Assembly: GCA_963575645.1 (NCBI GenBank)
Contig: OY754466.1
Location: 40,580,001 to 40,644,000, forward strand
Length of the DNA stretch: 64,000 nucleotides
Direction: 5' to 3'
Source: Xanthostigma xanthostigma
Taxonomy: Eukaryota; Arthropoda; Insecta; Raphidioptera; Raphidiidae
The notes beneath the pieces are model-generated. The model did not search any database, was not told the DNA's origin, and saw nothing but the letters and a program-made list of their open reading frames with translations. This document shows positions 9,729 through 19,487 of this stretch, one piece after another; within the stretch, counting starts at the first letter, position 1, and every line of letters starts with the position of its first letter. Made by a program: the position numbers and the translations under genes.

Positions 9729-10005
9729 AGTCGCACGCCGAGCTCCGAACATTAGCGAGAAGATGCGAACTGTGAATGCCCAGGACAGCGAGGTACCATG
9801 CCGTACGGCTCAGTCGTATAGTCGGTTCCTTATTTGTAGATTTCCGATTAAGGAAATGCTGCATAGAATTATTCAGTTAAATTAACCAAAAACAACCACA
9901 AAAATTAGTTCGTAGCATAAGAATCCGACCATACGACTGTGCTGACATGGGCATTCACAGTTCGGACCTTCTCGGTAATGTTCGGTTCTCGGCGTGCAAC
10001 TAAAC
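9727..10005. mobile_element. TIR element with long (about 80-90 bp) imperfect inverted repeats
   Basis: TAGTCGCACGCCGAGC at the left and its inverted counterpart CTCGGCGTGCAACTA at the right begin arms that pair on through ACTGTGAATGCCCA and AGTCGTATAGTCGG. The roughly 100-bp centre is AT-rich and non-coding. It separates two oppositely oriented Hel-A fragments. The target duplication is not clear. Confidence 0.65.
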
Positions 10006-10009
10006 GGCC

Positions 10010-10385
10010 CCCGACTAAATGCGCAGCCACCGCTCCTTAGGGTCATAGCATTAAGTTATATGGCCCAGAGCAGGCATTTCAAACTTATATGATATTGCGG
10101 GCCACATTATTTATTTTGTACTAAACTGGGGGCCGCATGTTTTTAATGTTAAAAATATTAATAAAATACTATTATATCAGAATGATTATATTATTAGACA
10201 TAATATTTTTTTAACGTCTCGGCGGGCCGCAATCTATGTATTAGCGGGCCGCGTGTTTGACATCATTGGCCCAGAGCCTTCCTAAATAAATGGGCTATCT
10301 AAGGCAACATAAATTGTTCAAATTGGATTAGTATTTCTTGAGATTAGCGCGTTCAAATTCATCAGCTTTTATATAGCAGTATAGA
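10010..10385 (-). mobile_element. Hel-A Helitron 5' part, minus orientation, interrupted
   Basis: Read on the minus strand from 10385 it gives a decayed TCTATACTG start, then AATCTCAAGAAATAC and AGCCCATTTATTTAGGAAGG, matching full Hel-A copies. It is interrupted by an hAT MITE at 10071-10268. The 3' half, including the tRNA-like region, is missing. Confidence 0.7.
10071..10268. mobile_element. hAT-type MITE in Hel-A
   Basis: A 198-bp insertion starting CAGGCATTTCAAAC and ending GTTTGACATCATTG, flanked by a perfect 8-bp duplication GCCCAGAG (10063-10070 and 10269-10276). The interior has the GCGGGCC motifs common to this hAT group. The host sequence on either side is continuous Hel-A. Confidence 0.85.
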
Positions 10386-10713
10386 TAAATATTGGATGTC
10401 AAAGTCGAGCGCATTTATAAACGCACAATTTCTGTAAGTAATAAACTAACATAAGGGATACAATGCACGGTTTAGGCTATATTTTATTACTAATAATTCG
10501 ACTCGTTTGAGTTGATTGAAGTTAATTGATAGCCTTAGGCGATTTAATATTCACACCTTATATATTTTTAGCCTAATGTAATATAAATGTGTACACACAT
10601 TATGTATACAGTTATACAGGCTGTTCATCTTTTTATGTTCCTTAGATCGATACAATATGGTTGTTCTGTGGAGATATTAGAAATTTCCAAAGGCGTAACG
10701 AAAATATTACAAA
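10386..10713. other. Unassigned AT-rich stretch
   Basis: No recognisable coding or element structure. Confidence 0.5.
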
Positions 10714-11204
10714 CAGTGCAGGATTAAGACTCCTTGATGCCCTAAGCATTTCTTGCCTATGGGCCCCCATTTATAACAGCAGTCTAAAAAATTGTAATAT
10801 TATCTGTTTGTCATATTAACTTTATAAAAACAAAATTCAAATTGTGAATGTCAAAAGCTTAAAATTGATATAAAAATGTTGAAAGCATAGAATTTTATAG
10901 AAAAATTGAATTTTACAATCAATGCTCTCATTGAAAATTTGAATGTTATAAAATCGGTCTTTAGGCATTTTTACACAGTTAATTGAAAAAAAAATTAAAG
11001 TTAAAAAAATTTCGTTTTCATTTTCAAAAATAAATTGCTTATTTTTAACGTCTATACTTTTAAAGACAGTTTTATAATAATCTATGGTTTTATATCAGTA
11101 GATCAAATTTTTGAGAACGTGACAAAAAGATAAAAAATTGTTGACACGGTCTGGTGAGGTATTTTTCATTTGTGATTTTTGGTGCCCCCTAAGAAGCTAT
11201 TTTT
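10714..11204 (-). mobile_element. hAT-2 element, one end missing
   Basis: Starts CAGTGCAGGATTAAGACTCC and CTTGATGCCCTAAGCA, the inverted form of the right end of the intact hAT-2 copy at 31712-32217, and follows that copy's sequence through GACACGGTCTGGTGAGGTA to about 11204. The expected far terminus is absent, so no target duplication can be scored. Confidence 0.75.
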
Positions 11205-11830
11205 TCCCTTCAATATAATTACGTTTAGAAGGATTGACCCTCATTGACCCCAACGACAAAATTATTTCTCGGAAAACACCGAAATCTCGTACAGTCTAAA
11301 CGCAAACGCTTCGCACAGGGCGGCCATATTGAATATTTTGAAATGGACTCCGTTTCTAAGTAAAATAGTCAATTCTCGTCTAACTTGCATAATAGCGACC
11401 CATGCAATATTTCTGGGCGAACACGCGGTATAAAATAGGTACCTACATAATGATATAATGTGTGGAGAACAGATGAGAGAAATTACTGTGGCAGAAACTG
11501 GAAGGGTGCACAAGTGTTGCAGGTCCCCTTAAAACAGCTCTCGCCTTTGAATTTAGTAAATTGATAAATTAATATAATATAATAACTAGGCCAAACCGCC
11601 GCATTGACGTGACTTTGGCTACTGTACGGCTGATTATTTTATTACTCTTCATTATTTTATGCTTATTATTTAGGAACACAACCTTTCACGTTATAAATTA
11701 ACGATTTCTCAACTGAACTTTTGCTGAAAAATTATTTATCGGATATTCAAATTTATGGTAGGTAGGGTTATTTTGTATAGTCAGTGTTAGAATTCACAGT
11801 GCTATTAACTTTTCTTCTTCTCAATCTAAC
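11205..11830. other. Unassigned stretch
   Basis: No gene recognised. A minus-strand frame of 83 residues (11262-11513) has no familiar domain and sits among repeats. Confidence 0.4.
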
Positions 11831-11835
11831 AAATT

Positions 11836-12310
11836 TAACATATAATAATAACAATAATAATAATAATATAAATTCCTTTAACTCCTAAGTGGAGCATAGG
11901 GCCTCTACGAAAATTTTAAATCTAGTCCTATCTTTTGCCATATGTTTGACTTGTAGCCAGGTAGTTCCTTGTTCCATAACTTTTTCACGAACAGTTCTTT
12001 TCCAGGATATTTTTGGTCTGCATCTTTTTCGGTATCCCTGTGGGTTCCAATCCAAGGCTCTCTTCGCTATGTCGTCATCTGTCTTTCGTAGCGTGTGTCC
12101 TATCCAATGCCTACGTTTTATAGTTACACAGATTTGTTCAAGACATGCACGTTTCCAAAGTACGTTGTTCGAGACGTGTTCATACCATTTCACCTTGAGG
12201 ATTGTTCTGAGACATTTGTTTATGAAGATTTGCAGTTGAGTTGTTATGGCTTTCGTCACTTTCCAGGTTTCAGATCCATATAGAAGGACCGATTTTACGA
12301 CGCTACTGAT
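11836..12310 (-). pseudogene. RTE-type LINE reverse transcriptase C-terminus and 3' tail
   Basis: The minus strand encodes VKSVLLYGSETWKVTKAI (from about 12293), then an uninterrupted run to a stop at 11885 containing INKCLRTILKVKW, RRHWIGHTLRK, DWNPQGYRKRCRPKISWKR and AKDRTRFKIFVEALC. From memory this order (YGSETW, CLR.I..+RW, WIGH.LR, W.PQG.R+.GRP...W+R, A.DR..W...V.ALC) is the C-terminal region of RTE-clade endonuclease/reverse transcriptase proteins, past the palm domain. Downstream on the same strand lies an imperfect ATT trinucleotide run (about 11838-11875), the usual RTE 3' tail. A 5'-truncated insertion fits: the RT catalytic blocks and the apurinic endonuclease are absent. The frame is unbroken over about 124 codons, so the insertion is fairly young, but it cannot act on its own. 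Confidence 0.85.
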
Positions 12311-12435
12311 TACTCAGTAAAAATCAGTTGTTTTTTCAAGAAAAATAGTAATTTTAATACCCGTTGATGACATTTTTTATTTTAATTTATTTTATACATA
12401 ACAACAATACTGAGAAAACAGACAGAATTGGTTCT

Positions 12436-12466
12436 CCGAAGATGGCATAAAGTTTGCCGAAACGTC
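12436..12466 (+). ncRNA. Hammerhead-like motif (weaker match)
   Basis: CCGAAGA, stem GGCA/TGCC, then GAAACGTC. One core base (U4 of CUGANGA) is changed to C. The layout matches the M1 motifs though the surrounding sequence is unrelated. Confidence 0.25.
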
Positions 12467-12499
12467 ATACAATAAAATGCAATAAAAAAAATCTTTAGT

Positions 12500-12851
12500 A
12501 TTTGCTTAGTTCATCGATCTTATGCCAGCAGGATTCATCCTTTAATCTTCCAACATTACAATTTCTATTAAAAACTGCTTTCGGAATAACTATATAAACA
12601 AAGCCCACGGGCAATTACTTAAGGTAGCTAGCATTCATTTAGAAAAACCATATTTTTCGCACGGCCAGCTCTATGTGGCTTGATCACGTGTATCGAATCC
12701 ACAAAATCTTTATGTTTTTGCAAAAGATGGTATAACAAAAAACATTGTTTATAGGGCCGTCTTAAGTGAGACTCTTGATTGAATATATTAATTTTTTTTT
12801 ATCAATTGTACACACTGATTCCGCGCGGACGAAGTCGCGGGTAAAAGCTAG
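12500..12851 (+). mobile_element. 3' end of a once-autonomous Helitron
   Basis: The 3' terminus shows hairpin CCGCG...CGCGG (12820-12840), then GTAAAAG and CTAG at 12848-12851 before a host T, the classic Helitron 3' end. Immediately upstream is the C-terminal coding end of the Helitron helicase. The 5' part of the element, including the Rep domain, is not in this stretch. Confidence 0.85.
12513..12782 (+). pseudogene. Helitron PIF1-like helicase, C-terminal remnant
   Basis: Reading in order: FNLPTLQFLLKTAFGIT, a 2-bp insertion that shifts frame, then INKAHGQLLKVASIHLEKP, YFSHGQLYVA, a stop, SRVSNPQNLYVFAKDG and ITKNIVYRAVL, with a stop at 12780. 'INK..GQ.L' and 'FSHGQLYVA.SRV' are the last two helicase motifs of the PIF1-family (superfamily 1B) domain that unwinds DNA during Helitron rolling-circle transposition, and 'NIVY..VL' is the family C-terminus. 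The helicase end lies about 70 bp from the Helitron 3' terminus, as expected in autonomous elements. One frameshift, one internal stop and loss of everything upstream show that it is dead. Confidence 0.9.
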
Positions 12852-13974
12852 TACGAAATAAATGCTGATATAGCATATCGCCATAACCGTCACGACAGCC
12901 TTAAAAAAATACGATGTACAGTAAATTTAACTCAAGTGTTTTTTTTTTTTTTTGTTACATTATTTAAAGTTATATAATTACGAAAATTAGATAGGCATTT
13001 TAGATAATGTTTACTTTTTTTCTGCAGAATTGATAAACACAACACACATTAAGGGTAACAACTAATTGCCACATCCGGCCGGAAGTGGAAACTACCACTA
13101 GAGCATGGTTTTTGTAATATAAATCTATATAACGCTACATTATATTGGCGTCATGTCATTGCAGTTATACAAGGTGTCCCTTCTAACAGCTGTCGATATA
13201 AAAAAACAAATATACTTACATTTGAAAAAAAAATAAAAAAAACTCGGGTCGCAGTGCGAAACCCTGCCGACAATATAGTGTATGTGCTAATACAGGCAGT
13301 GTGGCTTTATTATGTGAACTTAACTCTTTTATTTTTGGACAAAATAAAAAAATTTACCCCTTAATACATCTCTTAAAATAATATTTTTTTTTCTTAATTT
13401 AAATATTACTATCTTTATACCAAATTAAATCCACCTTTTACTAAGTAAATCCATATCTACAAACTAATGTTTTCATAAAATTTTTAAGTCCGGTCCTGTC
13501 GGGCCGATGTTAATAAGTTTTTATCGTTACTACTGGGTTAAATTTCAATTATGAAAACGATTCGGAGAATTTTTTCGGGATTTTTGGACCCATAAACATT
13601 TTTCAAACCCTAACACCCACCTTGAAAGTGGTTCGATTGGGCCCATTTTAAGACTTCGAGCGGTGATGGATTTCAGTTGTGGTCCAAATCTCGTTAAAAT
13701 CACTTAATTTTATATTATTTGGGCACCCGGTAAAAGAAAAAATGTTTAAATTGACTGCGGACATCCCTTTGAAAAGTGGTCAGACTTTTGGCGTTGGGGT
13801 ACAAAACAATATATATATTTACGGGATGTGGTCTGGTCATTGGCATTGCAACAACTTCGTTATAAGATTTGATATTTTTAAAATGTTAAAAATCATACAA
13901 AAATCACACGAGAACTTTTAATGATTGATTGATAAGAGAGAATTTCGTTGTGACCTTATCTTGTAACCAAAGTT
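12852..13974. other. Mostly unassigned; includes a short repeat (R4)
   Basis: A block at about 13230-13330 (ACTCGGGTCGCAGTGCG..., AGGCAGTGTGGCTTTATT) recurs at 30305-30400 and is a dispersed repeat, here R4. The rest shows no gene. A plus-strand frame of 80 residues (13679-13921) has no recognised domain. Poly-T of about 16 bases lies near 12942. Confidence 0.45.
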
Positions 13975-14070
13975 CCCTCTATGCTGCACGGGTGCGCAGC
14001 CGCGCACTAATTTTTCGAAAATTGCGCAGTCGTTTTTGTATTCTGCGCACAATGGGTCTTTCATTATTTT
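13975..14070. repeat. GC-rich fragment with GTGCGCAGCCGCGCAC palindrome-like core
   Basis: TTCCCTCTATGCTGCACGGG and then GTGCGCAGCCGCGCAC resemble, from memory, the terminal part of an hAT-type element. The other end is lost where an M2 element begins. Confidence 0.3.
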
Positions 14071-14076
14071 TTTTAT

Positions 14077-14205
14077 TGACGTTATAACGTCTTATAAATT
14101 GATGAATCACGTCAAAATAAAAAGATGAAACACCGGCTGCATGCACGAAAAAGTGTAACGTTCCTAACGTTCCTAACGTTACTAAGTGAGCGACTAGAAT
14201 GCCTT
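14077..14205 (+). mobile_element. M2 element, truncated copy
   Basis: Starts TTGACGTTATAACGTCTTAT and includes CACCGGCTGCATGCACG. It carries a small tandem expansion of AACGTTCCT. It loses M2 similarity near 14200. Confidence 0.65.
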
Positions 14206-14292
14206 CGGTAATTTTGAAGCAGATATCATCAACCGATTGAGATGAAAATTTGTATACACGTTTAGTTTGAATGACAATGCATGGTTAGCTGT

Positions 14293-14634
14293 GTGACGTC
14301 ACTCTAAATCCATTATGGCGGACTTCTAAAGATGGCGGACTAATTTTATTATGCTTTCCTACAATATGGGTATCAAATGAAAGGGCTTGCTGAGAATAAC
14401 TCGAAAAATAAAGTGACGTCACTCTAAATCCAATATGGCGGACTTCTAAAGATGGCGGACTAATTTTATTATGCTTTCCTACAATATGGGTATCAAATGA
14501 AAGGGCTTGCTGAGAATAACTCGAAAAATAAAGTGACGTCACTCTAAATCCAATATGGCGGACTTCTAAAGATGGCGGACTAATTTTATTATGCTTTCCT
14601 ACAATATGGGTATCAAATGAAAGGGCTTGCTGAT
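14293..14634. repeat. Tandem repeat, 120-bp unit, 2.85 copies
   Basis: Units start GTGACGTCACTCTAAATCCA at 14293, 14413 and 14533; the third ends within the unit near 14634. The copies are nearly identical (one T/A change noted in the first unit). Each contains a TGACGTCA palindrome and two GATGGCGGAC-like stretches. An open frame on the minus strand repeats the same 40-residue block. It is a by-product of the 120-bp period being a multiple of three, not a gene. Confidence 0.95.
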
Positions 14635-14650
14635 GGCGGACTAAGTTTTT

Positions 14651-14830
14651 GACGTGATAACGTCTTATAAATTGATGAAACACAAGCTGCACACACGAAA
14701 AAGTGTAACGTTCCGCCTGACCCTGTGCGTGCAAGCGAGAGCGCAGTAATGTATTATTAAATATGATATTCGAACGGAATACGTTATCACGTAAAACTAT
14801 CGTCCGTAAACCGACTTTACAGACAACCAA
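14651..14830 (+). mobile_element. M2 element, short internally deleted copy
   Basis: Begins GACGTGATAACGTCTTATAA and ends ACGTTATCACGTAAAACT plus the subterminal block to 14830, with only about 100 bp between. Its ends match those of the 575-bp copy at 6041. Confidence 0.7.
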
Positions 14831-14943
14831 TTTTTTTCTTTTATAAAAGAATTGCATCCAAAAATGGCAAAAATCCAAACAAAGATATGAACGATAATGT
14901 AAAAATCCTTTCTTCTTTGTGTGGCATTAAAATGCTTTATAAT

Positions 14944-15205
14944 CAGAACCGGATTAACCTATAAGCAAAGTAAGCACAACTGCTTAGGGCATTACGTCTC
15001 AGGGGGCATCAAAAATTACAACTCAGAAATGAAAAGTACCTCACCAGCCCGTGTCTACAATTTTTTTTTTCCTTTTTGCCATGTTTTCAAAAAACTGATC
15101 TACTGATATAGGTATTTAGAAGTATAGAAGTTAAAAAATACTGCTAGAAATGAGAGCCCATAGGCAAGCATGCTTAGGGAATCAAGGAGTCTTAATCCGG
15201 GACTG
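14944..15205 (+). mobile_element. hAT-2 MITE, deleted copy
   Basis: Starts CAGAACCGGATTAACC and ends CTTAATCCGGGACTG, with a perfect 8-bp duplication TTTATAAT at 14936-14943 and 15206-15213. It is 262 bp, half the length of the copy at 31712-32217, and shares both ends with it. Confidence 0.9.
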
Positions 15206-15213
15206 TTTATAAT

Positions 15214-15700
15214 GTAATTTTCAAGAGTACACATTATTAAAAAAAATATTTTAACTTCAAACACAGACACAAAATAAAAAAATAGTTAAAAGAAATTAAA
15301 CATTATTAAAACGTATTAAAAATGCAATGCAAAAATATATATATTATTATAAACTATTATTTGACATTATTATTGCGGATAAAAAAACGACATACTGAGA
15401 TCGTCGTCCGTAATTAAAAAACACGATTAAGATAATAAAAATAATTGTCTGTTGGGCACCGAAGAACGATATACATATTAATAAGACATTGCAGTGCGTG
15501 CATCTAATTAAACGAACAATAGACAAGATAAATAATTGTTTCTCTTGACCAGTGGTTTTCAACATGGGTCATATGACTCCACAGGGAGTCGCACCGTATT
15601 ACAATTAAAATGGACTACATATAAAAACAAGTAAGATTGGGAGGCCACAGTATAATTGAGTGGGCAATCTAAATTTCATATCCGACTACACTTGGGTTAA
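15214..15700. other. Unassigned AT-rich stretch
   Basis: No gene or element recognised. The 72-residue minus frame (15347-15565) is hydrophobic by AT bias and has no domain that I recognise. Confidence 0.5.
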
Positions 15701-15702
15701 TG

Positions 15703-16146
15703 GTGGCACTTCACATGGCTATTTGTGTTCGCAATTGGGTGTTTGTTGTATTTGGCAAAATATATGACGTTCAAGACAAACATGCAAATAGAGGCAATAG
15801 AGGAATTTTAGCACTGTTTCATTGTCCCAATTCATTTTCAATAGTAATTGTTCTAGTTATCGCTCGCAGCACAGACACAAAAATATTGCACGTCCGTACA
15901 GGTTCACGGCGCGTGCGCTTCTGAATATGGCCATTGTGTGGACGGTTTATTTGCGTATTTGCCTATTTGACTCCTTTGATGTGCCTCGAAAAACCGATAA
16001 GCGCACGGTAACGCGTATTTGGTATTGGTCTTATTTGTCAAATAGGCAAATAAGGCCAACACTTTGTCAAATAGACTGTCCACACATGGTAATTGTTTGC
16101 CAAATATGGCAAATACACAAATACAAATAGCCATGTGAAGTGCCGG
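15703..16146. mobile_element. TIR element with GGCACTTCACATGGCTATTTGT ends (about 440 bp)
   Basis: GGCACTTCACATGGCTATTT near 15706 is inverted as AAATAGCCATGTGAAGTGCC near 16124-16143, with further imperfect pairing inward (GTATTTGGCAAAAT with TTTGCCAAATA). The interior is GC-richer and non-coding. No clear target duplication was seen, so the superfamily is unassigned. A 160-residue minus frame (15904-16386) overlaps its right end but has no known domain. Confidence 0.65.
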
Positions 16147-17800
16147 CATAAGACAATAGTTTTTGTGAAAACTGATATTTTTATGAAATAAACAGTGCAG
16201 ATGATATTTTCTCTTAGCTAAGAGCAATTGATTAATTGACTGGTAGAGCAGTTCAGTTGTGCACGTCATCCTATAAGAATTTGTGTACTTTCCTTTTTCA
16301 CTCGAAAGCATCCCTACGCTGTCACTTCCTAGGTAGGACCAATGCAACGGGGCAATATGAAAGAAATCCATCAGTGATATGAGCAACCCGGGCGACCTGC
16401 AAGGCGTTTAATAACAAATTCGTGGATGCTGTGCTACGATTTCATTCTCACTGAGTATTCCAGAAAATACGCGGCAGGTAAATGAATAAATAAAATAGGT
16501 AGTATAATTAATTAAAGAAGTGATTTTATAGGGAATCTTTATAAAATGAAACTTACGGTTGCTTACTGCTCATAAGTTCATATTTTTAGATTGACTGTAA
16601 TAGAAACATAAAGAGTGCCAATTATTCTTGCAAAGCTTGTCTGTCCGACAAAAACATATATAGTTGCTTAAATTCACTACCTACATTACTTTTATAGGTT
16701 AAGTAACTATTTGTAACTTATACACTTAGTCTGCTAACGTTCGCCGTTACAATTAACGAATTTAGCTGATTACATATTAATATTGCTTTTATCTATACGA
16801 TTTCTTGAGATTTTTATAAAAAAACACTAACCCCAATTTTGATACTAGCTTTAGTTTTTCTAATATACCAGTAATAAATTAATTATTTAAACAATATGAT
16901 TAGTATAATACATTAACCAATGCATCAAACTAAACAAAAGTATCAAAAATAATTACTGTTTATAACCAAATTTATTGTCCTTTTATTTTCGATCGGTATT
17001 TGATCACTGAATACTATACCGATAGCCCAGTTACAAGAGGTTTATAACCACGCTTTATAATCGAACAGACTTGATTCTTGGACACCACAATGCAAAAAAA
17101 AATATGTCTGATTATCGCACTGAGTTAACGATAATGAAAATAGTGTTTGTTCTTTTCTTTACATTTTGAACTGGAATCACGCATGCCACTAATTACCTGA
17201 GGGTCTGTACTCAAATTTGCATTTTAGTCGACTCAGTGTCATCTTTATGTAACAAAACTTTTTAATTGAGTTAGTAATTTAACGTATAAATAGCAGAACT
17301 TTACGTCGTGTATTCACATAAATGTTTATCGTTGAATAGGTGTTACTACACCGCCATTGGCGGATCAACCGGGTGGCAATAAGGAAAATAACTTCTCCTC
17401 CGTTTTAACACACACCTTGTGTAAACTTGTCTTTGGAAAATAGGTGTAAAATTGAACTTACGTTTCCCTAATTAGTTTAGACTTTAGACCAAAGTGGTAA
17501 ATATAAAATTTACATAGAATTAAAAACTACTACAGTGTTTATTATAACATAATAAGTAAAAAGTGTAATTCCTATGTTAATAGTTAGAGCTTATAATATT
17601 ACATAACATATGTCGGTACAATTAAAAGACTTGCCGTATGTCGTGTCACTTGAAATGTAATGCATAGCATAACGTATATGTTATAATGTTTTATAAACAT
17701 GCTATCTAAGCTACAACACTTGCGTTTCTAGACACTACAGTCGGTTTCTTACGTTATCAAAATATGTATAACATGACAAGTTATATACTCGGCCACGCGT
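16147..17800. other. Longest apparently unique stretch; no gene recognised
   Basis: About 1.65 kb with no match to other parts of the window. No exon-like frame with a known domain is visible. A TATAAATAG box at about 17286 is followed by no convincing initiator or coding frame. This is the best candidate for host non-coding DNA (intron or intergenic) between insertions. Confidence 0.4.
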
Positions 17801-17804
17801 TGCA

Positions 17805-17950
17805 GTGGCTCAGTCTGGTTTGCGTGTGTTACTGTTACGTTCAACAAATGATACTCCCGTTGTCGCAAAATATTTAGTATAGCGTGTGTTGCTTTAGCGT
17901 CCAACAGATGGCAGTGTATTCGACAGATAGCGCCCCCGTTGCCGAGGCGG
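17805..17950 (+). repeat. Dispersed repeat R5, copy a
   Basis: GTGGCTCAGTCTGGTTT, GCGTGTGTTGCT, AAAATATTTAGTATAGC and ATAGCGCCCCCGTTGCCG recur at 39918-40310, where a helicase fragment separates the first motif from the rest. The copy contains two imperfect units of TTGCT-T-GCGT-CAACA. Confidence 0.6.
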
Positions 17951-18130
17951 ACGCATTGACAAGAGGAAAAGGACTGCGTTTGGGGGGGAGTTCTTTATAA
18001 AACAATTACGGGGTCGTGTCGATGCGATGGCGGTTTTGCGCAATGAAAAGGGGAAGGCGTTTGGGGCAGTTCTTTAAAAAATAATTACGAGATCGTGTCT
18101 ATAAAGTGGGATAGTAATACAATAATTCTA
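17951..18130 (+). repeat. Dispersed repeat R2, copy c, with tandem unit
   Basis: Two imperfect units of about 80 bp each contain GCGTTTGGGG, AGTTCTTTA and AATTACGGGGTCGTGTC, followed by GGGATAGTAATACAATAATT as in the other R2 copies. It abuts an R1 copy. Confidence 0.65.
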
Positions 18131-18545
18131 CTGACAGATCTATAAAACAAAAGAGCGGCTGAGTTTTTTGATTTTCAATATATTTTCGAAACTTTTAGAA
18201 AAAAAATTCTTAACAAAACTTTCTTGAAAAAATAAATAGAATAATAAGCCGTTATGAAAAGTAGGTATACCATTATTATATAAAAAACACCGTTATAATA
18301 TATCTCTTCTGCGCATGCGCCGATTTTCCCCAAAAACAATAAGGCTGTTCATATTTGCACACCAAACATTCTCCCAAAATTTGGTTTCAATCCGCTCATC
18401 CGTTTGACCTGTATCATGTTCAAAGTGTAACAGACTAACAGCCGCACAGAGTTTTTCCAAAAATATGTTTTTTGGATTCGGGGGACCTCAAAACGGAAAG
18501 ATATTGTAAAATTTTTGAAAAGTGATTTTTGACCTAAACTAGTAC
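18131..18545 (+). repeat. Repeat family R1, copy a
   Basis: Begins CTGACAGATCTATAAAAC and runs through GCGCATGCGCCGAT, GTTTGACCTGTATCATG, CACAGAGTTTTTCCAAAAAT to TTTTGACCTAAACTAGTA. The order is the same as in R1b-R1e. Non-coding. A 5' portion with the CTAG junction is missing here. Confidence 0.75.
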
Positions 18546-19130
18546 CTACCATATCGCACTTGTGGGTTGGAATGGTAAAAAGGCACATCGAGCTATCGTA
18601 CGGTATGCCTTTTGGAGAACTAAAAACTCAGGACTTTCTGACAATAACGAACAACGAGAACTATACAAATGAGCTACCTATCAGATGCAAGAGGTTTATG
18701 ATATCCGTCACGAAAGGAGCTGAGTGCCTTTTCAAGTGGACCCATGCCTGTTCGTGATCTTAGTTGTCTGGAAAGTACAAGTGGCCTTTGTAGACCCGAG
18801 TGTAACAGGAAAAAAAAATTTAGATTTGTGAAATATTGTGGAACCGACTTTACATACAACTATACACGTTTTATTTAACACGCCTTTTATAAACGTTGTT
18901 TATTTTATAATTATCATTCCTTTAAAATTCATCCCTTTGTGACCGTGCACTGTGCAGGTAGGTTTTGTAATTTAAATTATTTCTACTACTGAATATTAAT
19001 TTATTTTTTATTGGCTCAATTTGTTTACATATAAAGTAGTTGCTTTTCGATGCAAACTGTTAAAATTGCGGGGTATTAATCTTTGTTGTCAAAACAAACT
19101 TGAAAAAAGTGTTTGTCTTCCATTTAAGAC
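18546..19130. other. Unassigned stretch
   Basis: A short plus frame (18560-18757, 65 residues) follows the R1 end. I recognise no domain in it and see no splice or promoter evidence. The remainder is AT-rich. Confidence 0.4.
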
Positions 19131-19487
19131 TTAAGGAGGTTCGAGACCGATTTTCAAAATAATACCAACATTTTGAAACTTTTATAAAAGATGGATATAG
19201 AAATATTACGTGTAAATTTTTAAATCACCTCTATTTTATACCTTTTAAGGATGATTTTGAAAAAAACACATGAAACACGTTATTCTCTCTTACCAAAAGC
19301 CTAAATATGCATTTTCATATCCCTAACTTGAAAAACAATGGGTTATTTCAATTACGATTTTTTTTTAGACAAATGGTAGCCTATTTCCTTCCTCATGTTT
19401 TTATGGAAATCTGTTCAGCAATTTAGGCGTGAAAAACTAACAGACAGACAGAGAGTTACCTACTTTCGCATTTGTAATATTAGTAGA
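19131..19487 (-). mobile_element. Helitron-like Hel-B, 5' end on the minus strand, plus a TTAA-MITE-like end
   Basis: On the minus strand, TCTACTAATATTACAAATGCG followed by GTAACTCTCTGTCTGTCTG resembles the 5' end of a common lepidopteran Helitron group (from memory). The first base T is at 20183, because Hel-A copy 1 has inserted one base inside. At 19134, TTAAGGAGGTTCGA matches one end of the TTAA-flanked MITEs at 26920 and 47338. No 3' end was found. Confidence 0.45.

Noticed and set aside
14285..14878. 197-residue minus-strand open frame, the longest in the window
   Set aside because: It is a read-through of the 120-bp tandem repeat (40-residue block repeated) and the flanking M2 element; no domain and no independent coding evidence.
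15904..16386. 160-residue minus-strand frame
   Set aside because: Overlaps the right end of a TIR element, whose inverted repeats account for part of it; no recognised domain.
17280..17330. TATAAATAG promoter
   Set aside because: A single motif in AT-rich DNA with no supported transcript or coding frame.
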